NCBI RefSeq assembly: GCF_008932295.1
Contig: NZ_WBWA01000002.1
Coordinates: forward strand, 310,001-374,000
Reading direction: 5' to 3'
Length of the DNA stretch: 64,000 nucleotides
Source: Brucella tritici
GTDB lineage: Bacteria; Pseudomonadota; Alphaproteobacteria; Rhizobiales; Rhizobiaceae
This document shows, one piece after another, positions 8,887-18,309 of the stretch. Made by a program: the position numbers and the translations under genes. A model generated the notes under the pieces. That model searched no databases, was not told the origin of the DNA, and was given only the letters and a program-made list of their open reading frames with translations. The stretch's first letter is position 1. Every line of letters begins with the position of its first letter.

Positions 8887-10164
8887 TTACTTAGTCATTT
8901 CATCGACCGTCTTCACGAGCATGGGAAGGGCATCTTCAGGGGTAAGGTCGCCCCGCATAACCTTGGCAATGATGTCGCGTTCCGCACGCCAGATGCGCAC
9001 CGACGATCCGGTCGGATACCCCTCCCACGGGCGCGCCAGCTCGATTTGGGATGCCACTGTTTTGAAGCGCGGTTCCTTTTGGTAAAAAGGAGCAAGATAA
9101 TCAGCGCCGTCAGCCAGTTTGTTCGTCGGTAGATACCCTGTCGTTTCTACCACGATACTCTGTCCTTTCGGACCGGTGGCAAATTTCAGATATTCCCAGG
9201 CCGCTTTCTGCACGGCCTCATCTTGTGAAAGAATGATGCCTGCTGCGCCGCCCGTTGGGAGGCCGCCATTCTCCTTATCGTCAATCGGTACTCTTATCGT
9301 GTTCAGTTTGAAGCGGTCTCCTACAAGGCCGATAATCTGTGCAAGGCGGGCGGGAGTATCGATGAAATAGGCGGTTTGTCCAGCTGCGAATTGCTGGCGC
9401 GCCTGTTCAAATTCCAGCAAATTCTCGCCGCCCTCAGTCACGATACGACGGAGAATTTTGAGGGCTGCCAGACCCTTTTCATTGTTGAAGCCAGCCTTTC
9501 CTGTTTCAGGCTCGACGAGCTGCGTTCCTTCCTGCCGCAAAATGGTCTGCCAGAGCCAATCGTCGGGCCAATCGTAGATTGTATAACCGATGCCCGTCAT
9601 CTTCGGGTCTGCGTCATGGATTTTCTTGGCGCGCGCCAGAAGATCGTCCCAAGTCGCAGGTACCTCCTTGGGGTCCAAACCTGCTTTCTCGACGGCGCTT
9701 TCATTGACGTAAAGAATTGGAAGCGACGCGTTGAAGGCCATACCGTATTTGACACCATCTACAACGCCAATATCGAGCATGGACTGCGAATAATTCTCCG
9801 TTATCCAGTTTTGTGGTTCGGCATCCAGAAACGGCTTGAGGTCTACGATCTGGTTGCGCTTGGACAAAGTGCGCGCAAGCTCGGGCATAAGATGGTAGCC
9901 GGGAAAGTAGAGGTCTGGAAGCTGATTGGTGACGGCCAGCCGCTGCATCAGGAGATGGCCTTCGTCGTAGTCCTTGGCAGGAGCCCGGAATTTTATCTTG
10001 ATATCCGGGTGCTCCTTCATGAAGGCTTGAGAAATTGGATCATGGAACTTCGCGAAGCCGGATTGTGCGTAGAGCACGTCCAGTGTCACCTCGGCGGCGG
10101 GTGCCGTTCCCGCCATACAAAGCGTAAAGGTTCCGGCTGCGATGAATTTTGCTATGTGTTTCAT
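8887..10164 (-). CDS. CUT1-type ABC transporter, periplasmic substrate-binding protein
   Basis: A 425-residue protein with a clear signal peptide (Lys near the N-terminus, hydrophobic core, cleavage after APA near residue 23) and the fold markers of family 1 extracellular solute-binding proteins, such as FMKEHPDIKIKF near residue 50 and GGAAGIILSQDE near residue 310. It binds a small carbohydrate or phosphorylated polyol and delivers it to the two adjacent permeases. It is the last gene of the minus-strand operon that starts at 14.87 kb. UgpB-like substrates (glycerol phosphate or its diesters) are suggested by the neighbouring phosphoesterase, but the ligand is not determined by sequence. 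Confidence 0.85.
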   Translation of the reverse strand: MKHIAKFIAAGTFTLCMAGTAPAAEVTLDVLYAQSGFAKFHDPISQAFMKEHPDIKIKFRAPAKDYDEGHLLMQRLAVTNQLPDLYFPGYHLMPELARTLSKRNQIVDLKPFLDAEPQNWITENYSQSMLDIGVVDGVKYGMAFNASLPILYVNESAVEKAGLDPKEVPATWDDLLARAKKIHDADPKMTGIGYTIYDWPDDWLWQTILRQEGTQLVEPETGKAGFNNEKGLAALKILRRIVTEGGENLLEFEQARQQFAAGQTAYFIDTPARLAQIIGLVGDRFKLNTIRVPIDDKENGGLPTGGAAGIILSQDEAVQKAAWEYLKFATGPKGQSIVVETTGYLPTNKLADGADYLAPFYQKEPRFKTVASQIELARPWEGYPTGSSVRIWRAERDIIAKVMRGDLTPEDALPMLVKTVDEMTK

Positions 10165-10205
10165 ATGTTCCTCCCTGGATTCAGACGTTTATATATTGAG
10201 GCTTC

Positions 10206-11093
10206 TTATTTGACACCGGTCATGGTGATGCCCTGAATGAAGCGCTTGCGCGCAATCAGGAAGCAGATCACGAGCGGGGCGGTGAGCATGGTGGCGGCCG
10301 CCGTCAGCGCTCCATAATTCGAGCCAGTTTCCGCGTCAGCGAAGAGCAGCATGCCAAGCGGCGGCGGTGCGAGCTGGTTGTCGGAAATGACGATGAGCGG
10401 CCAATAAAGGTCGTTCCAGTGCGCGACAATCGAGAACACCGCGAAAGCGGCGATTGCCGGCATGGCACTCGGCGTGACGATGCGCCAGATGATTTCAAGC
10501 TCGCCCATGCCGTCAAGTCGTGCGGCATTGATGATATCGTCGGGGAAACTCCTAAAAAACTGCCGGAACAGGAATATTGCGAAGGCTGACAGGAAAAACG
10601 GCAGCATCATCGAAAAATAGCTATTGAGCTGACCAGCCCAGGCCAGAGCGATATAGAGGGGAAGCGCTGGCACCTGGATGGGGATCGCCAGTGCCAGCAG
10701 GATCAGAACGAAGAAAAGGTTGCGGCCGGTAAATTTCAGCTTGGCCAGTGCGTAGGCACACGGGATCGCGACGATCAACTGGACCAGAAGGATACCGCTG
10801 CACACAATGACGCCGTTCAGCGCAAAGCGCAGCAAAGGTGCGCTTTCAAGCGCGAAGCTGTAATTTTCCACGCCATAAAACTGCGTTGGCCATAGCCGCA
10901 GCTGAGCGCTGAATATCTCATTTGGCGGTTTGATTGATGTGACGAGCATCCAGACGAAGGGCATGACGATGAAGATTGCACCTAAGATCAAGATGGCGTG
11001 GACCGCGATGAAGCCAAGTCCCCGTTTCAGCTCCGAGAAGCTGCGTGCAGGCGGGCTGGCGATTTGTGGCTGTTCGTCCGATAGCGGTGTCAA
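10206..11093 (-). CDS. CUT1-type ABC transporter permease (MalG/UgpE-like)
   Basis: A 295-residue inner-membrane protein with six predicted membrane segments and the coupling-helix EAA motif, here seen as INAARLDGMGELEIIWRIVTPSAMPAI around residues 185-211. It pairs with the upstream permease to form the transport channel. Its start overlaps the stop of that permease by four bases. The N-terminal 20 residues are polar, as in MalG-type subunits. Confidence 0.88.
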   Translation of the reverse strand: MTPLSDEQPQIASPPARSFSELKRGLGFIAVHAILILGAIFIVMPFVWMLVTSIKPPNEIFSAQLRLWPTQFYGVENYSFALESAPLLRFALNGVIVCSGILLVQLIVAIPCAYALAKLKFTGRNLFFVLILLALAIPIQVPALPLYIALAWAGQLNSYFSMMLPFFLSAFAIFLFRQFFRSFPDDIINAARLDGMGELEIIWRIVTPSAMPAIAAFAVFSIVAHWNDLYWPLIVISDNQLAPPPLGMLLFADAETGSNYGALTAAATMLTAPLVICFLIARKRFIQGITMTGVK

Positions 11094-12007
11094 TAGTGCA
11101 CCCTCCTGTCGATGAAAAAGGTCTGGATGCCCGAAAAGATCAGGATGAATGCCAAAAACACCAGCGTCAGCGCTGCGGCATAGGCGGTCGAAAAATACTG
11201 GAAGCCTTCCAGATAGATCGCATAGAGAATCACATTGGTGGAATCTTGTGGGCCGCCCCGCGTGATCGCGACTACCGTGTCAAAGACCTTGAAGGCGGTG
11301 ATGGATGTAGTGATGAGGACGAACATGGTCGTCGGCCCAAGCATCGGCCAGGTCACGGTCAGGAAGCGGTCGATCACGCCAGCTGCACCATCAATATCAG
11401 CGGCTTCATAGAGGTCTTTGGGGATCGCCGAGAGACCGGCCAAAAACAGCACCATGTTGAACCCGACAAGTTGCCAGATTCCAATGACCGCCAACGTCGG
11501 CAGCGCATAGGCAGGGTCGCTGAGGAAATTGACCGGCTGGAAGCCCAGGGCAACAATAATCGCGTTGATTGGTCCAAGGCTTGGATGAAGCAGGAATTTC
11601 CATACCGACGCCATGGCAATAAGCGTTGCCGTGACCGGCAGGAAGAAGATGACCTCATAGATTGCGCGGCTACGCGTTCGGCCATGGATGAGAAGGGCGA
11701 ACAGGAGGCCGAGCCCCACTGATCCGGGAACCACGAAGGCCACGTAGATGAACGTGTTGAAGAGCGATCGACGGAAGGTTTCGTCGTGCAAGGCATTGGA
11801 AAAATTCTTGAGGCCGGCAAATGACAGCGTCAGGTCGCCAAGCTGATAATCGGTGAGACTGAGCACCACTAAGACAATCAGCGGCACGATATGGAGCAAC
11901 AGGAGCAGTATGAATGCGGGTGCCGCCAGGCCAAGCCCTGTCAGCTTCTCAACGAATTCTCGCCGCCCGAGCCTTTGTCCAAGAGCCGGTTCAACGGGTT
12001 GAGCCAT
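11090..12007 (-). CDS. CUT1-type ABC transporter permease (MalF/UgpA-like)
   Basis: About 305 residues with six membrane segments and an EAA loop reading YEAADIDGAAGVIDRFLTVTWP around residues 210-231 of the protein. The ATG at 12007 is chosen over an upstream start because it has a GGGAGGG a few bases before it and begins MAQPVEPA. The 5' end overlaps the end of the ATPase gene by 17 bases, and the 3' end overlaps the next permease, so the importer genes are tightly coupled. Confidence 0.88.
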   Translation of the reverse strand: MAQPVEPALGQRLGRREFVEKLTGLGLAAPAFILLLLLHIVPLIVLVVLSLTDYQLGDLTLSFAGLKNFSNALHDETFRRSLFNTFIYVAFVVPGSVGLGLLFALLIHGRTRSRAIYEVIFFLPVTATLIAMASVWKFLLHPSLGPINAIIVALGFQPVNFLSDPAYALPTLAVIGIWQLVGFNMVLFLAGLSAIPKDLYEAADIDGAAGVIDRFLTVTWPMLGPTTMFVLITTSITAFKVFDTVVAITRGGPQDSTNVILYAIYLEGFQYFSTAYAAALTLVFLAFILIFSGIQTFFIDRRVHY

Positions 12008-13187
12008 GTTTTGCCCTCCCGGAATCGTCGCCTGACAAGAGCACATGCGTTTTTTCCGCCCGCCGTCCGTCGGGGCCGAAAATATGGCAAAGCGTGGGGT
12101 CGAAGGTCAGTCGCACAGCATCGCCTTCGTGGATGTCTTCATGCGGCGAAGTCGTGCGCATGATGAAACTGGTCGCTTCCGTGCCGGTCAGGTCGAGGTG
12201 ATGGAGAAATTCGGCGCCGAGATTTTCCGTGCGGCGCAGGCGTGCGTCGATGATTGGTTGACCTGTGGCCGTCTGCTTAAGCGAAAGAAGGTCGAGCGCC
12301 TCCGGCCTGATGCCGATGGTCACACTCTCGCCCTGCGGCAGGTTGACGGCGATGCCAAGTGGCCTGCCTTGTATTTCCACCCGACCGGCCGGTCCAATCG
12401 ATGCGGGCATAGTATTGATTGTTGGGCTACCGATGAAGCGGGCCACTTCCAGATTGGTCGGATGCTCATAAAGTTCCGTCGGCGTCCCGAGCTGCTGCAC
12501 CTTGCCGCCGTCCATCATTGCGACACGGTCCGACATGGTCATGGCTTCGATCTGGTCGTGCGTGACATAGATGAAGGTCGCGCCCATGCGCTTGTGCAGT
12601 TCGGTCAGTTCTGTGCGCATGTGGACGCGCAGTTTCGCGTCCAGATTGGATAGCGGTTCGTCCATCAAGAAGGCGCGCGGCTGGCGGACCATCGCCCGGC
12701 CGAGCGCCACGCGCTGGCGCTGCCCGCCAGAAAGCTGCGCAGGTTTGCGGCCAAGCAGCGCCTCAATCTTCAATTGGCCGGCCACGGCTTCGACCTGTTG
12801 TGCAATCTCTTGTGTTAGCCTTTTGCGGCGTGGCGAGAGATGTTTGATCAGCGGGATGCGCTCCAACAGGCTGAGTTTTTCTACTGTGAGGGGAACAGCG
12901 ATGTTGTCGAAAGCCGTCATATGCGGATAAAGCGCGTAACTTTGAAACACCATCGACAGCTTGCGCTCATGCGGGCGCAGGTGGTTCACCGATGCGCCGT
13001 CCACGCTGATCGTACCTGCCGACTGGCTTTCCAGGCCGGCGATGATGCGCACGAGTGTCGACTTGCCGCAGCCCGAAGGTCCAACGAGGGTAAGAAATTC
13101 CCCGTCGCGGATCGAAATATTAATGTCGTCCAGTACCTTGAGGCTTCCGAACGATTTACTGATGTTTTGGATATCGACCTGGGACAA
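11991..13187 (-). CDS. ABC transporter ATP-binding protein (MalK/UgpC-like)
   Basis: About 398 residues. Walker A is GPSGCGKST, the signature is LSGGQRQRVALGRA, Walker B is AFLMDEPLSNLDAKLR and the switch histidine lies in YVTHDQIEAMTMSDR. The C-terminal third is a TOBE-type regulatory domain as in sugar importers. A TTG start at 13187 is preferred because GGAGGAG lies six bases upstream and the protein then begins at the conserved SQVDIQNISKSFG segment; an upstream ATG at 13220 lacks a site. It energises import for the adjacent permeases. Confidence 0.9.
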   Translation of the reverse strand: MSQVDIQNISKSFGSLKVLDDINISIRDGEFLTLVGPSGCGKSTLVRIIAGLESQSAGTISVDGASVNHLRPHERKLSMVFQSYALYPHMTAFDNIAVPLTVEKLSLLERIPLIKHLSPRRKRLTQEIAQQVEAVAGQLKIEALLGRKPAQLSGGQRQRVALGRAMVRQPRAFLMDEPLSNLDAKLRVHMRTELTELHKRMGATFIYVTHDQIEAMTMSDRVAMMDGGKVQQLGTPTELYEHPTNLEVARFIGSPTINTMPASIGPAGRVEIQGRPLGIAVNLPQGESVTIGIRPEALDLLSLKQTATGQPIIDARLRRTENLGAEFLHHLDLTGTEATSFIMRTTSPHEDIHEGDAVRLTFDPTLCHIFGPDGRRAEKTHVLLSGDDSGRAKHGSTR

Positions 13188-13220
13188 AAACTCTCCTCCA
13201 GCATTCGTCGCCCGCTCCAA

Positions 13221-14036
13221 CTATCGCGGGGGGTAAACCTCATGCACAACGTCATCGATCCACATCATCTTCAGTTCCGGCAGATGTACACGCTTAAAGC
13301 TGAAACCTGAATCCGAGAAATCGTATCGTACGGCGCCAAGCTGCTTTTCGCCGCCCAAAGGCGGCTGCATGTCTGGACCAACCGCGAAGGCGGCTGACGG
13401 ACACCAGACGAACTGGATGCCGTCGAGAACGAAATCGTGTGACAGATGAAGATGACCACTGGCGATAAGATCGACACCGAAGCGCTGCGTGAGGCGCTGC
13501 AGCCGGGTGCGTGGTTCCGGCCTTACTGACCAATAACCGTTGTCGATATCGTCCCAGCCATTGATAAACAGAGGTTGGTGGGTAAACCATGCGATGCGGC
13601 GGCCGTCCGCGCTCTGCATTTGTCGTTCCAGCCAGTGAAACTGCGCTTCTTCCGCCGCAAGACCGGAACTCAGGATCATGGAATCGAACCCGAGAAGGCG
13701 CCACTTTCCCACATCCTTTGCCCAGAAATCTGCGCCATACTGTCGGTTCCAGCGTTCCAAACGATGTTCATTGGTCGGCTGATGTGCGCTTTGCGGTTCG
13801 CCGACATCGTGGTTTCCAGGAACAACCAGCATCGGGGCGGGCAGGCCGACCATCACTTCGCGGCAGAAGGTAAAATCGTCCTCGACATCCGCGCCGTCCA
13901 CGCTGATATCGCCGGAATGAATGATGAGATTGGGATTTTCACTGGCGAGCCAGTTTTTCAAAGGCTGCCAATTTTCCACGAAATGCGCCTTGTGGCGTCC
14001 AAGATGCGTGTCTGAAATCTGTATGACGCGGACCAT
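13221..14036 (-). CDS. Calcineurin-like metallophosphoesterase (CpdA/GpdQ type)
   Basis: A 271-residue enzyme with all the metal-binding blocks of the family: DTHLGRHK (residues 9-16), HSGDISVDGAD near residue 40, PGNHDVGEP near residue 77, WFTHQPLF near residue 148 and SGHLHLSHD near residue 196. Proteins of this group cleave cyclic nucleotides or glycerophosphodiesters. Its place inside an ABC importer operon with a HAD hydrolase suggests it hydrolyses an imported phosphodiester, so a GpdQ-like role is more attractive than cAMP turnover, but this is inference. It lies 33 bases before the ATPase start. Confidence 0.85.
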   Translation of the reverse strand: MVRVIQISDTHLGRHKAHFVENWQPLKNWLASENPNLIIHSGDISVDGADVEDDFTFCREVMVGLPAPMLVVPGNHDVGEPQSAHQPTNEHRLERWNRQYGADFWAKDVGKWRLLGFDSMILSSGLAAEEAQFHWLERQMQSADGRRIAWFTHQPLFINGWDDIDNGYWSVRPEPRTRLQRLTQRFGVDLIASGHLHLSHDFVLDGIQFVWCPSAAFAVGPDMQPPLGGEKQLGAVRYDFSDSGFSFKRVHLPELKMMWIDDVVHEVYPPR

Positions 14037-14140
14037 TCCTTCATTCCCCTGATTGCAAACTGATCAGATCAATTCGCCGCATCGAAAAAGGTTTACAACT
14101 GTTGGTGTGGACTTGCAAATGTAACGTTCCGGTCAGTCGG

Positions 14141-14869
14141 TCAGTCATGTTCACCGATGAGGATATTGGCAGCGGTTATCGCAGCCGGTAATTCTGCTGC
14201 TCCGTTGACAACGAAAGCAGCGCCGCTGGCCTTGAGAAGCGAAGCCCGGTCGGGACGCGGATCTGCTGGATCGACAAATCCGATTGCAGTCATGCCTGCT
14301 GCATTGGCGGCGAGGACGCCGTGCGAACTGTCGTCGATCATCACGCAATGCTCCGGCTTGACGTGGAATTGTTCAGCGCAATGCAAAAGAAGGTCTGGGG
14401 CAGGCTTGGGTCTTGCCACCATCTGGGCGCTGAACACTGCGGGATGGAAATGCTCCCACAAATCAAGCTTGCCCAAACTGCTTTTGAGGCGCTCGATGGA
14501 ACTGTTTGAGGCAACGCATTTGGGCCGCCTCACGCTTTTGACCACCGCATCAATGCCCGGCATCGATGTGAGCGAACACCCAAATTCCTCATAAAGACGC
14601 GTGTGCCAGGCGGAGAAATGGGCATCGATGTCGATCATGCCCAGTTCTTCCGCACAGATCCTGCGGATAGACGGTTCTGAATGGCCGGTGAACCTGACAT
14701 GCGCCTCCTCGTCCGTGATGGACATGCCGGCATTGCGCAGCATTTCGGCAAGTGTCCGGCTGGCGATAGGCTCGCTGTCAATCAGCACCCCGTCACAGTC
14801 AAAAATGATGAGAGCAATATTTTCAAGAGCATCCAAGCCTGCTGATGTTATGTCGGTCATGGCAATCAT
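14141..14869 (-). CDS. HAD-superfamily hydrolase (beta-phosphoglucomutase-like)
   Basis: A 242-residue protein with HAD motif I FDCDGVLIDSEP (about residues 23-34), the cap domain after it, motif II as CVASNSSIERLKSSL near residue 117, motif III lysine in ARPKPAPDL and motif IV MIDDSSHGVLAA near residue 180. This subfamily contains sugar phosphatases and beta-phosphoglucomutases. It is the first gene of the operon read toward 8.9 kb and is divergent from the SorC-type regulator. ATG codons at 14869 and 14860 are both possible. The substrate is likely a small sugar or polyol phosphate. Confidence 0.85.
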   Translation of the reverse strand: MIAMTDITSAGLDALENIALIIFDCDGVLIDSEPIASRTLAEMLRNAGMSITDEEAHVRFTGHSEPSIRRICAEELGMIDIDAHFSAWHTRLYEEFGCSLTSMPGIDAVVKSVRRPKCVASNSSIERLKSSLGKLDLWEHFHPAVFSAQMVARPKPAPDLLLHCAEQFHVKPEHCVMIDDSSHGVLAANAAGMTAIGFVDPADPRPDRASLLKASGAAFVVNGAAELPAAITAANILIGEHD

Positions 14870-15043
14870 CCCTGCACGCAGGGCATTGGATGGACGGCAG
14901 GAAAGCCAGCCCGCATATCGTACGGGATAGGTCGGTGTCGTTTTGCCCTTTTGATTTCCGGCGGCATCGCTCTTTCCTCCCGGTAATGCTTCAACTTTGA
15001 CGACATTCAGTCTAGGTAGGTCGAAACAGTTGTCAATAGATAA

Positions 15044-15055
15044 TTACAGATGTAA
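15044..15055. promoter_or_regulatory. Candidate operator in the divergent HAD/SorC promoter region
   Basis: The 333-bp gap between the HAD gene and the regulator is AT-rich near 15000-15070 and contains a TTACAGATGTAA dyad (5-bp arms TTACA/TGTAA). SorC-family proteins bind near their own divergent promoters, so this is the best-placed site, but one weak dyad is not proof. No other gene is visible in 14870-15202. Confidence 0.35.
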
Positions 15056-15202
15056 ATACATTAGATATTGAAACAGTAGAATCAGCGATTTGTGCCGTAA
15101 ATTCGGAGTGCCGGTATCTTTCCGTGCGGGAGAAGCGCTGCTACACCAAGGCAGACAGGCAGAGGGTCCGCCGGGCGGGCCCGGTTGGCAAATGAGGTTC
15201 TG

Positions 15203-16207
15203 ATGATGAACGGAAAACCGTTGTTGAACGGTCCAGCTGCGCTCGCCGAAGAACAGATGCAGATGCGCGTCGTCTGGCAATATTTCATGGAAGGTCGGAC
15301 ACAAGGAGAAATCGCGCAGGCCTTCTCCACCAATCGCCTGCGCATCAATAAGATTATCGCCGAGGCGCGCCGGTCGGCGCTGGTGACGATCACGTTGAAC
15401 TCTCGACTGGTGTCATGCGTAGAATTGGAGCGACAGCTCGTCGCCGATTTTTCGTTGCGGCACGCCAGTATCGTGCCGACGCCCGACAATCCTGAGCTGG
15501 TGCCTGTGCTGGTGGGACAGGCGACCGCCCATTATCTCTTAGACCAGCTGAACACCACCGACATATCGGGGATCGGTGTGGGGTGGGGCGCGACATTGCG
15601 TGAGATGGTGCGTCACATGCCTAAGCTGAAACGGCCCGATGTTTCCGTCAGTTCCGTCCTCGGCGGTCTCACGCATGGCATCGAGATCAATACATTCGAT
15701 ATTGCGAGTGATCTGGCGCGCCAGCTCAATGCGCAATGCGCTTACCTCGCCGCGCCGATTTACGCTGGCAGCCCCCAATCTCGCGACGCCATCGTCAGTC
15801 AGGACGTGTTCGAAAGCGCTTTTGAGCGGATCAGGAAGAACGACATCATCCTTGTCAGTATCGGCGACTTGACGATGCGTTCGCTGCTAATCCGCTACGG
15901 ATTGCCGAGTGACGTTTCGTTGGATGAACTGATTGCAGCTGGTGCCTGCGGCGATATCGTCGCGCAGTTTATTGACCGGAATGGTAAGCCCATCGACCAT
16001 CCGATCAACCGGCGCGCCATAGCGCCGTCATTCGAGACCCTAAAAAGCGTGCCGACTGTGGTGTTCGCGTCGGGCGGGCTTAACAAGGCAGAAGCGCTTG
16101 CTGCCGCGCTGCTCTCCGGCACCGGCAATGTACTCATTTGCGACGAGGAAACCGCGCGCCGTGCTCGCCAGATTGCGCTTGATGCATTAGGTGTTTCAGG
16201 CGAGTAG
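15203..16207 (+). CDS. SorC/DeoR-type sugar-binding transcriptional regulator
   Basis: About 334 residues. The N-terminus has a helix-turn-helix with YFMEGRTQGEIAQAFSTNRLRINKII, the hallmark of SorC-family regulators, followed by a sugar-phosphate-isomerase-like effector domain with GVGWGATLREM near residue 130 and a FASGGLNKAEALAAAL stretch near the end. Effectors are phosphorylated sugars in characterised members. ATGs at 15203 and 15206 follow a TGAGG; a TTG at 15185 in the same frame is less likely. It is divergent from, and probably controls, the HAD-phosphoesterase-ABC operon. Confidence 0.88.
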   Translation: MMNGKPLLNGPAALAEEQMQMRVVWQYFMEGRTQGEIAQAFSTNRLRINKIIAEARRSALVTITLNSRLVSCVELERQLVADFSLRHASIVPTPDNPELVPVLVGQATAHYLLDQLNTTDISGIGVGWGATLREMVRHMPKLKRPDVSVSSVLGGLTHGIEINTFDIASDLARQLNAQCAYLAAPIYAGSPQSRDAIVSQDVFESAFERIRKNDIILVSIGDLTMRSLLIRYGLPSDVSLDELIAAGACGDIVAQFIDRNGKPIDHPINRRAIAPSFETLKSVPTVVFASGGLNKAEALAAALLSGTGNVLICDEETARRARQIALDALGVSGE

Positions 16208-16369
16208 CCAGATCATCTACGTTCCAAACTGCACCGTTGGACGCTATCATCTTTAGCGATAAATAGCTCTCCTTAATGCTGGCCGCTTTTCTCCAATCAG
16301 CGGAAATTTTCAATCAAGCTTGGAAATTGCCAAATGCGAGCGATTTTTGGACATCAAGGGGAAAAATAA

Positions 16370-17809
16370 CTATCGCATCAGGCTCCAAAAGCCATGTTTT
16401 CGGCCATGCACCTTTTTCAAATTCGCAACGTAGTCATCATGCGTTTTGAACTCTGCAAACTCTTCTATCTGATGTGCCAGAGACGCACATTCCATGAGAT
16501 GTCGCGCGGCGTGCTTGTAACGACTGGAGCGAGCATAATTGAGCGTAAAATCGATCATGGCACGCAGAAGGAGGGTCGCTGCCAGTGGATATTTCGCGCT
16601 TAGCACTTCTGCTGCAGGAGAAAGCAGTTCGTAACGATCGCCATCTAGTCCGGCGGCTCGGTGCGTTACCAATTTGGCTGCTTCGGCAGGAGAAGGATAG
16701 TTCAAAAAGAGTATCAATGCCTGCTGGACATCGGGATGGGTCTGAGCGTATGCAAATGCCTTTTCCTCAGCCTCCACATCGTCAAAATCCGGTAATCGGC
16801 GCACAAATTCCTTCAGCATGCCGTCATTGAGAGACTGTTCAAAGCACTGCCAGCGAAACTGTTGTGCTTCTTCACCACGACCGAGCATTTCAAGAGCGTC
16901 GGCTCGTGTCGCCTGCCAATCGTAGGGAACTTGATACCGCTCACCGATTTGTGCGTTGTCAAGGGTTCTCAAAGCTTCCTCGGCTCGCCCTGCCGAAACC
17001 ATCCTCCTGCCGATCTCTGTCGCTACTGTGGGGATAATATGCGTGTGCTCGGCATGCTGAGCGATATACAGGTCCACGTCACCTAACGCGTCAGCGATTT
17101 GCTGCAAGGACACTTTTGCTGTGAAGAATGCGCTACTCGCATGGACATCGTCCCGATAAACAGGCTCGTTTGAGCTCAAACCTATCAGTTGTCTGCTTTC
17201 GTTGGTTCGTTTCGTGTCGCGTGTCTTCGTTCCGCCTTCGAATAGCTGCTGCAATTGCCGCAGCCCTTCTTCGCCAAGGGCTGGTACCATGGATGGGATC
17301 AATCTGTCGAATTGACTGTAGCCATTGTTATTCTGGAGTGCTGCATAAATTCGCCCGACAAGGCTCTCCGTGGAGATCTTGACCTGTCCAGCTATCCGTC
17401 CTGCGTCATCAATTGCCTGATGAAAGCTTTCGGTGAGCGTTCCGCTACCGTCATGTGTGCGTTCGTAAATAGAATCTCCTAACAACAAAAACTGCCATAT
17501 GAGTTCGAAAGCCTCATCGGGATTCGTCGGTGCTATTTTTTCGACGATTGTTTTACGCTGGGTTTCCAGATCGGATTTGACCGTCTTGACTTTCTGCCAG
17601 TCGATCCAACTCTTGGCACGAGCGATACTGCTGAGACGTTTGCGAACCTCCCTGGCCAATTCTTCCCCGCTAGAGTTACCAGCAAGTTCCATTCGAAGAC
17701 GTCGTTTGTGGTTGGCATTTCCGGTACTGATTTCGATCAGCAGTTCAGCCAGTTTCTCTACGCCGAGCGCTTCGAGATTTTTTGCATTGAGCGTCGTTTT
17801 GGATGCCAT
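16370..17809 (-). CDS. DUF6880 family protein
   Basis: About 479 residues, mostly helical, starting MASKTTLNAKNLEALG and continuing LAELLIEIS, which is the typical beginning of DUF6880 proteins found across Hyphomicrobiales. No enzyme motif is visible; the central and C-terminal regions have TPR-like helices (for example LEMLGRGEEAQQFRWQ). An upstream in-frame ATG at 17992 would add 61 residues that do not fit the family start, so 17809 is preferred. Function is unknown. It lies between the importer operon and the tra genes and could be accessory cargo. Confidence 0.7.
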   Translation of the reverse strand: MASKTTLNAKNLEALGVEKLAELLIEISTGNANHKRRLRMELAGNSSGEELAREVRKRLSSIARAKSWIDWQKVKTVKSDLETQRKTIVEKIAPTNPDEAFELIWQFLLLGDSIYERTHDGSGTLTESFHQAIDDAGRIAGQVKISTESLVGRIYAALQNNNGYSQFDRLIPSMVPALGEEGLRQLQQLFEGGTKTRDTKRTNESRQLIGLSSNEPVYRDDVHASSAFFTAKVSLQQIADALGDVDLYIAQHAEHTHIIPTVATEIGRRMVSAGRAEEALRTLDNAQIGERYQVPYDWQATRADALEMLGRGEEAQQFRWQCFEQSLNDGMLKEFVRRLPDFDDVEAEEKAFAYAQTHPDVQQALILFLNYPSPAEAAKLVTHRAAGLDGDRYELLSPAAEVLSAKYPLAATLLLRAMIDFTLNYARSSRYKHAARHLMECASLAHQIEEFAEFKTHDDYVANLKKVHGRKHGFWSLMR

Positions 17810-18309
17810 GAAATAAGCCATTCGATTAATGCATAGCTGAAATCTGAATAGCGGACTGAACAGGTTTTCACCAGCATGATTAATCTCTTCTACGGACGGG
17901 TTTCCCTCGATTGAACTTTCAACGAACTCATTCTGGCACATCGCGATGCCGTTGGGAGCCGTCCACACCAACATGGAAGAAAAGTTGGTCATCGGGTTAC
18001 ATTTGTTTCACAAGATTCTCGCATCGTCTCAATGTGTATCGTTGGGGCGATTGTTGAAGGGTTGCTCCGACCATTGAGCACCGCGATCCAGCCTGAAGAA
18101 GAGGCGGAGCAAAAAGCCAGTATCGTTCAGGTTTGCCGGTCAGTTTGCCAGATGAGCGGCCATGGCACCTATCGCTTAGTTTGCCACGAAGGGTCATGAC
18201 AGGGGGAGCATGGCCCCGAACAAAAATGAAGATCACGCTTTGTGTCATTGCGATTCGTCGCTTTAACCCGACGGGAGGAAACTTTAAATGAAGCGCAGTT
18301 TTGCGGTCT
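17810..18309. other. Gap before traG with a cluster of short direct repeats
   Basis: No supportable gene. Three related 10-mers lie on the plus strand: GGTTTGCCGG (18130), CAGTTTGCCA (18141) and TAGTTTGCCA (18177). Multiple short internal repeats of this kind are a feature of IS21-family ends, but no transposase is present, so they may be a remnant or unrelated binding sites. Confidence 0.35.

Noticed and set aside
9376-10236. A 286-codon plus-strand frame antisense to the solute-binding protein
   Set aside because: Overlaps a gene with signal peptide and family motifs; the frame has none.
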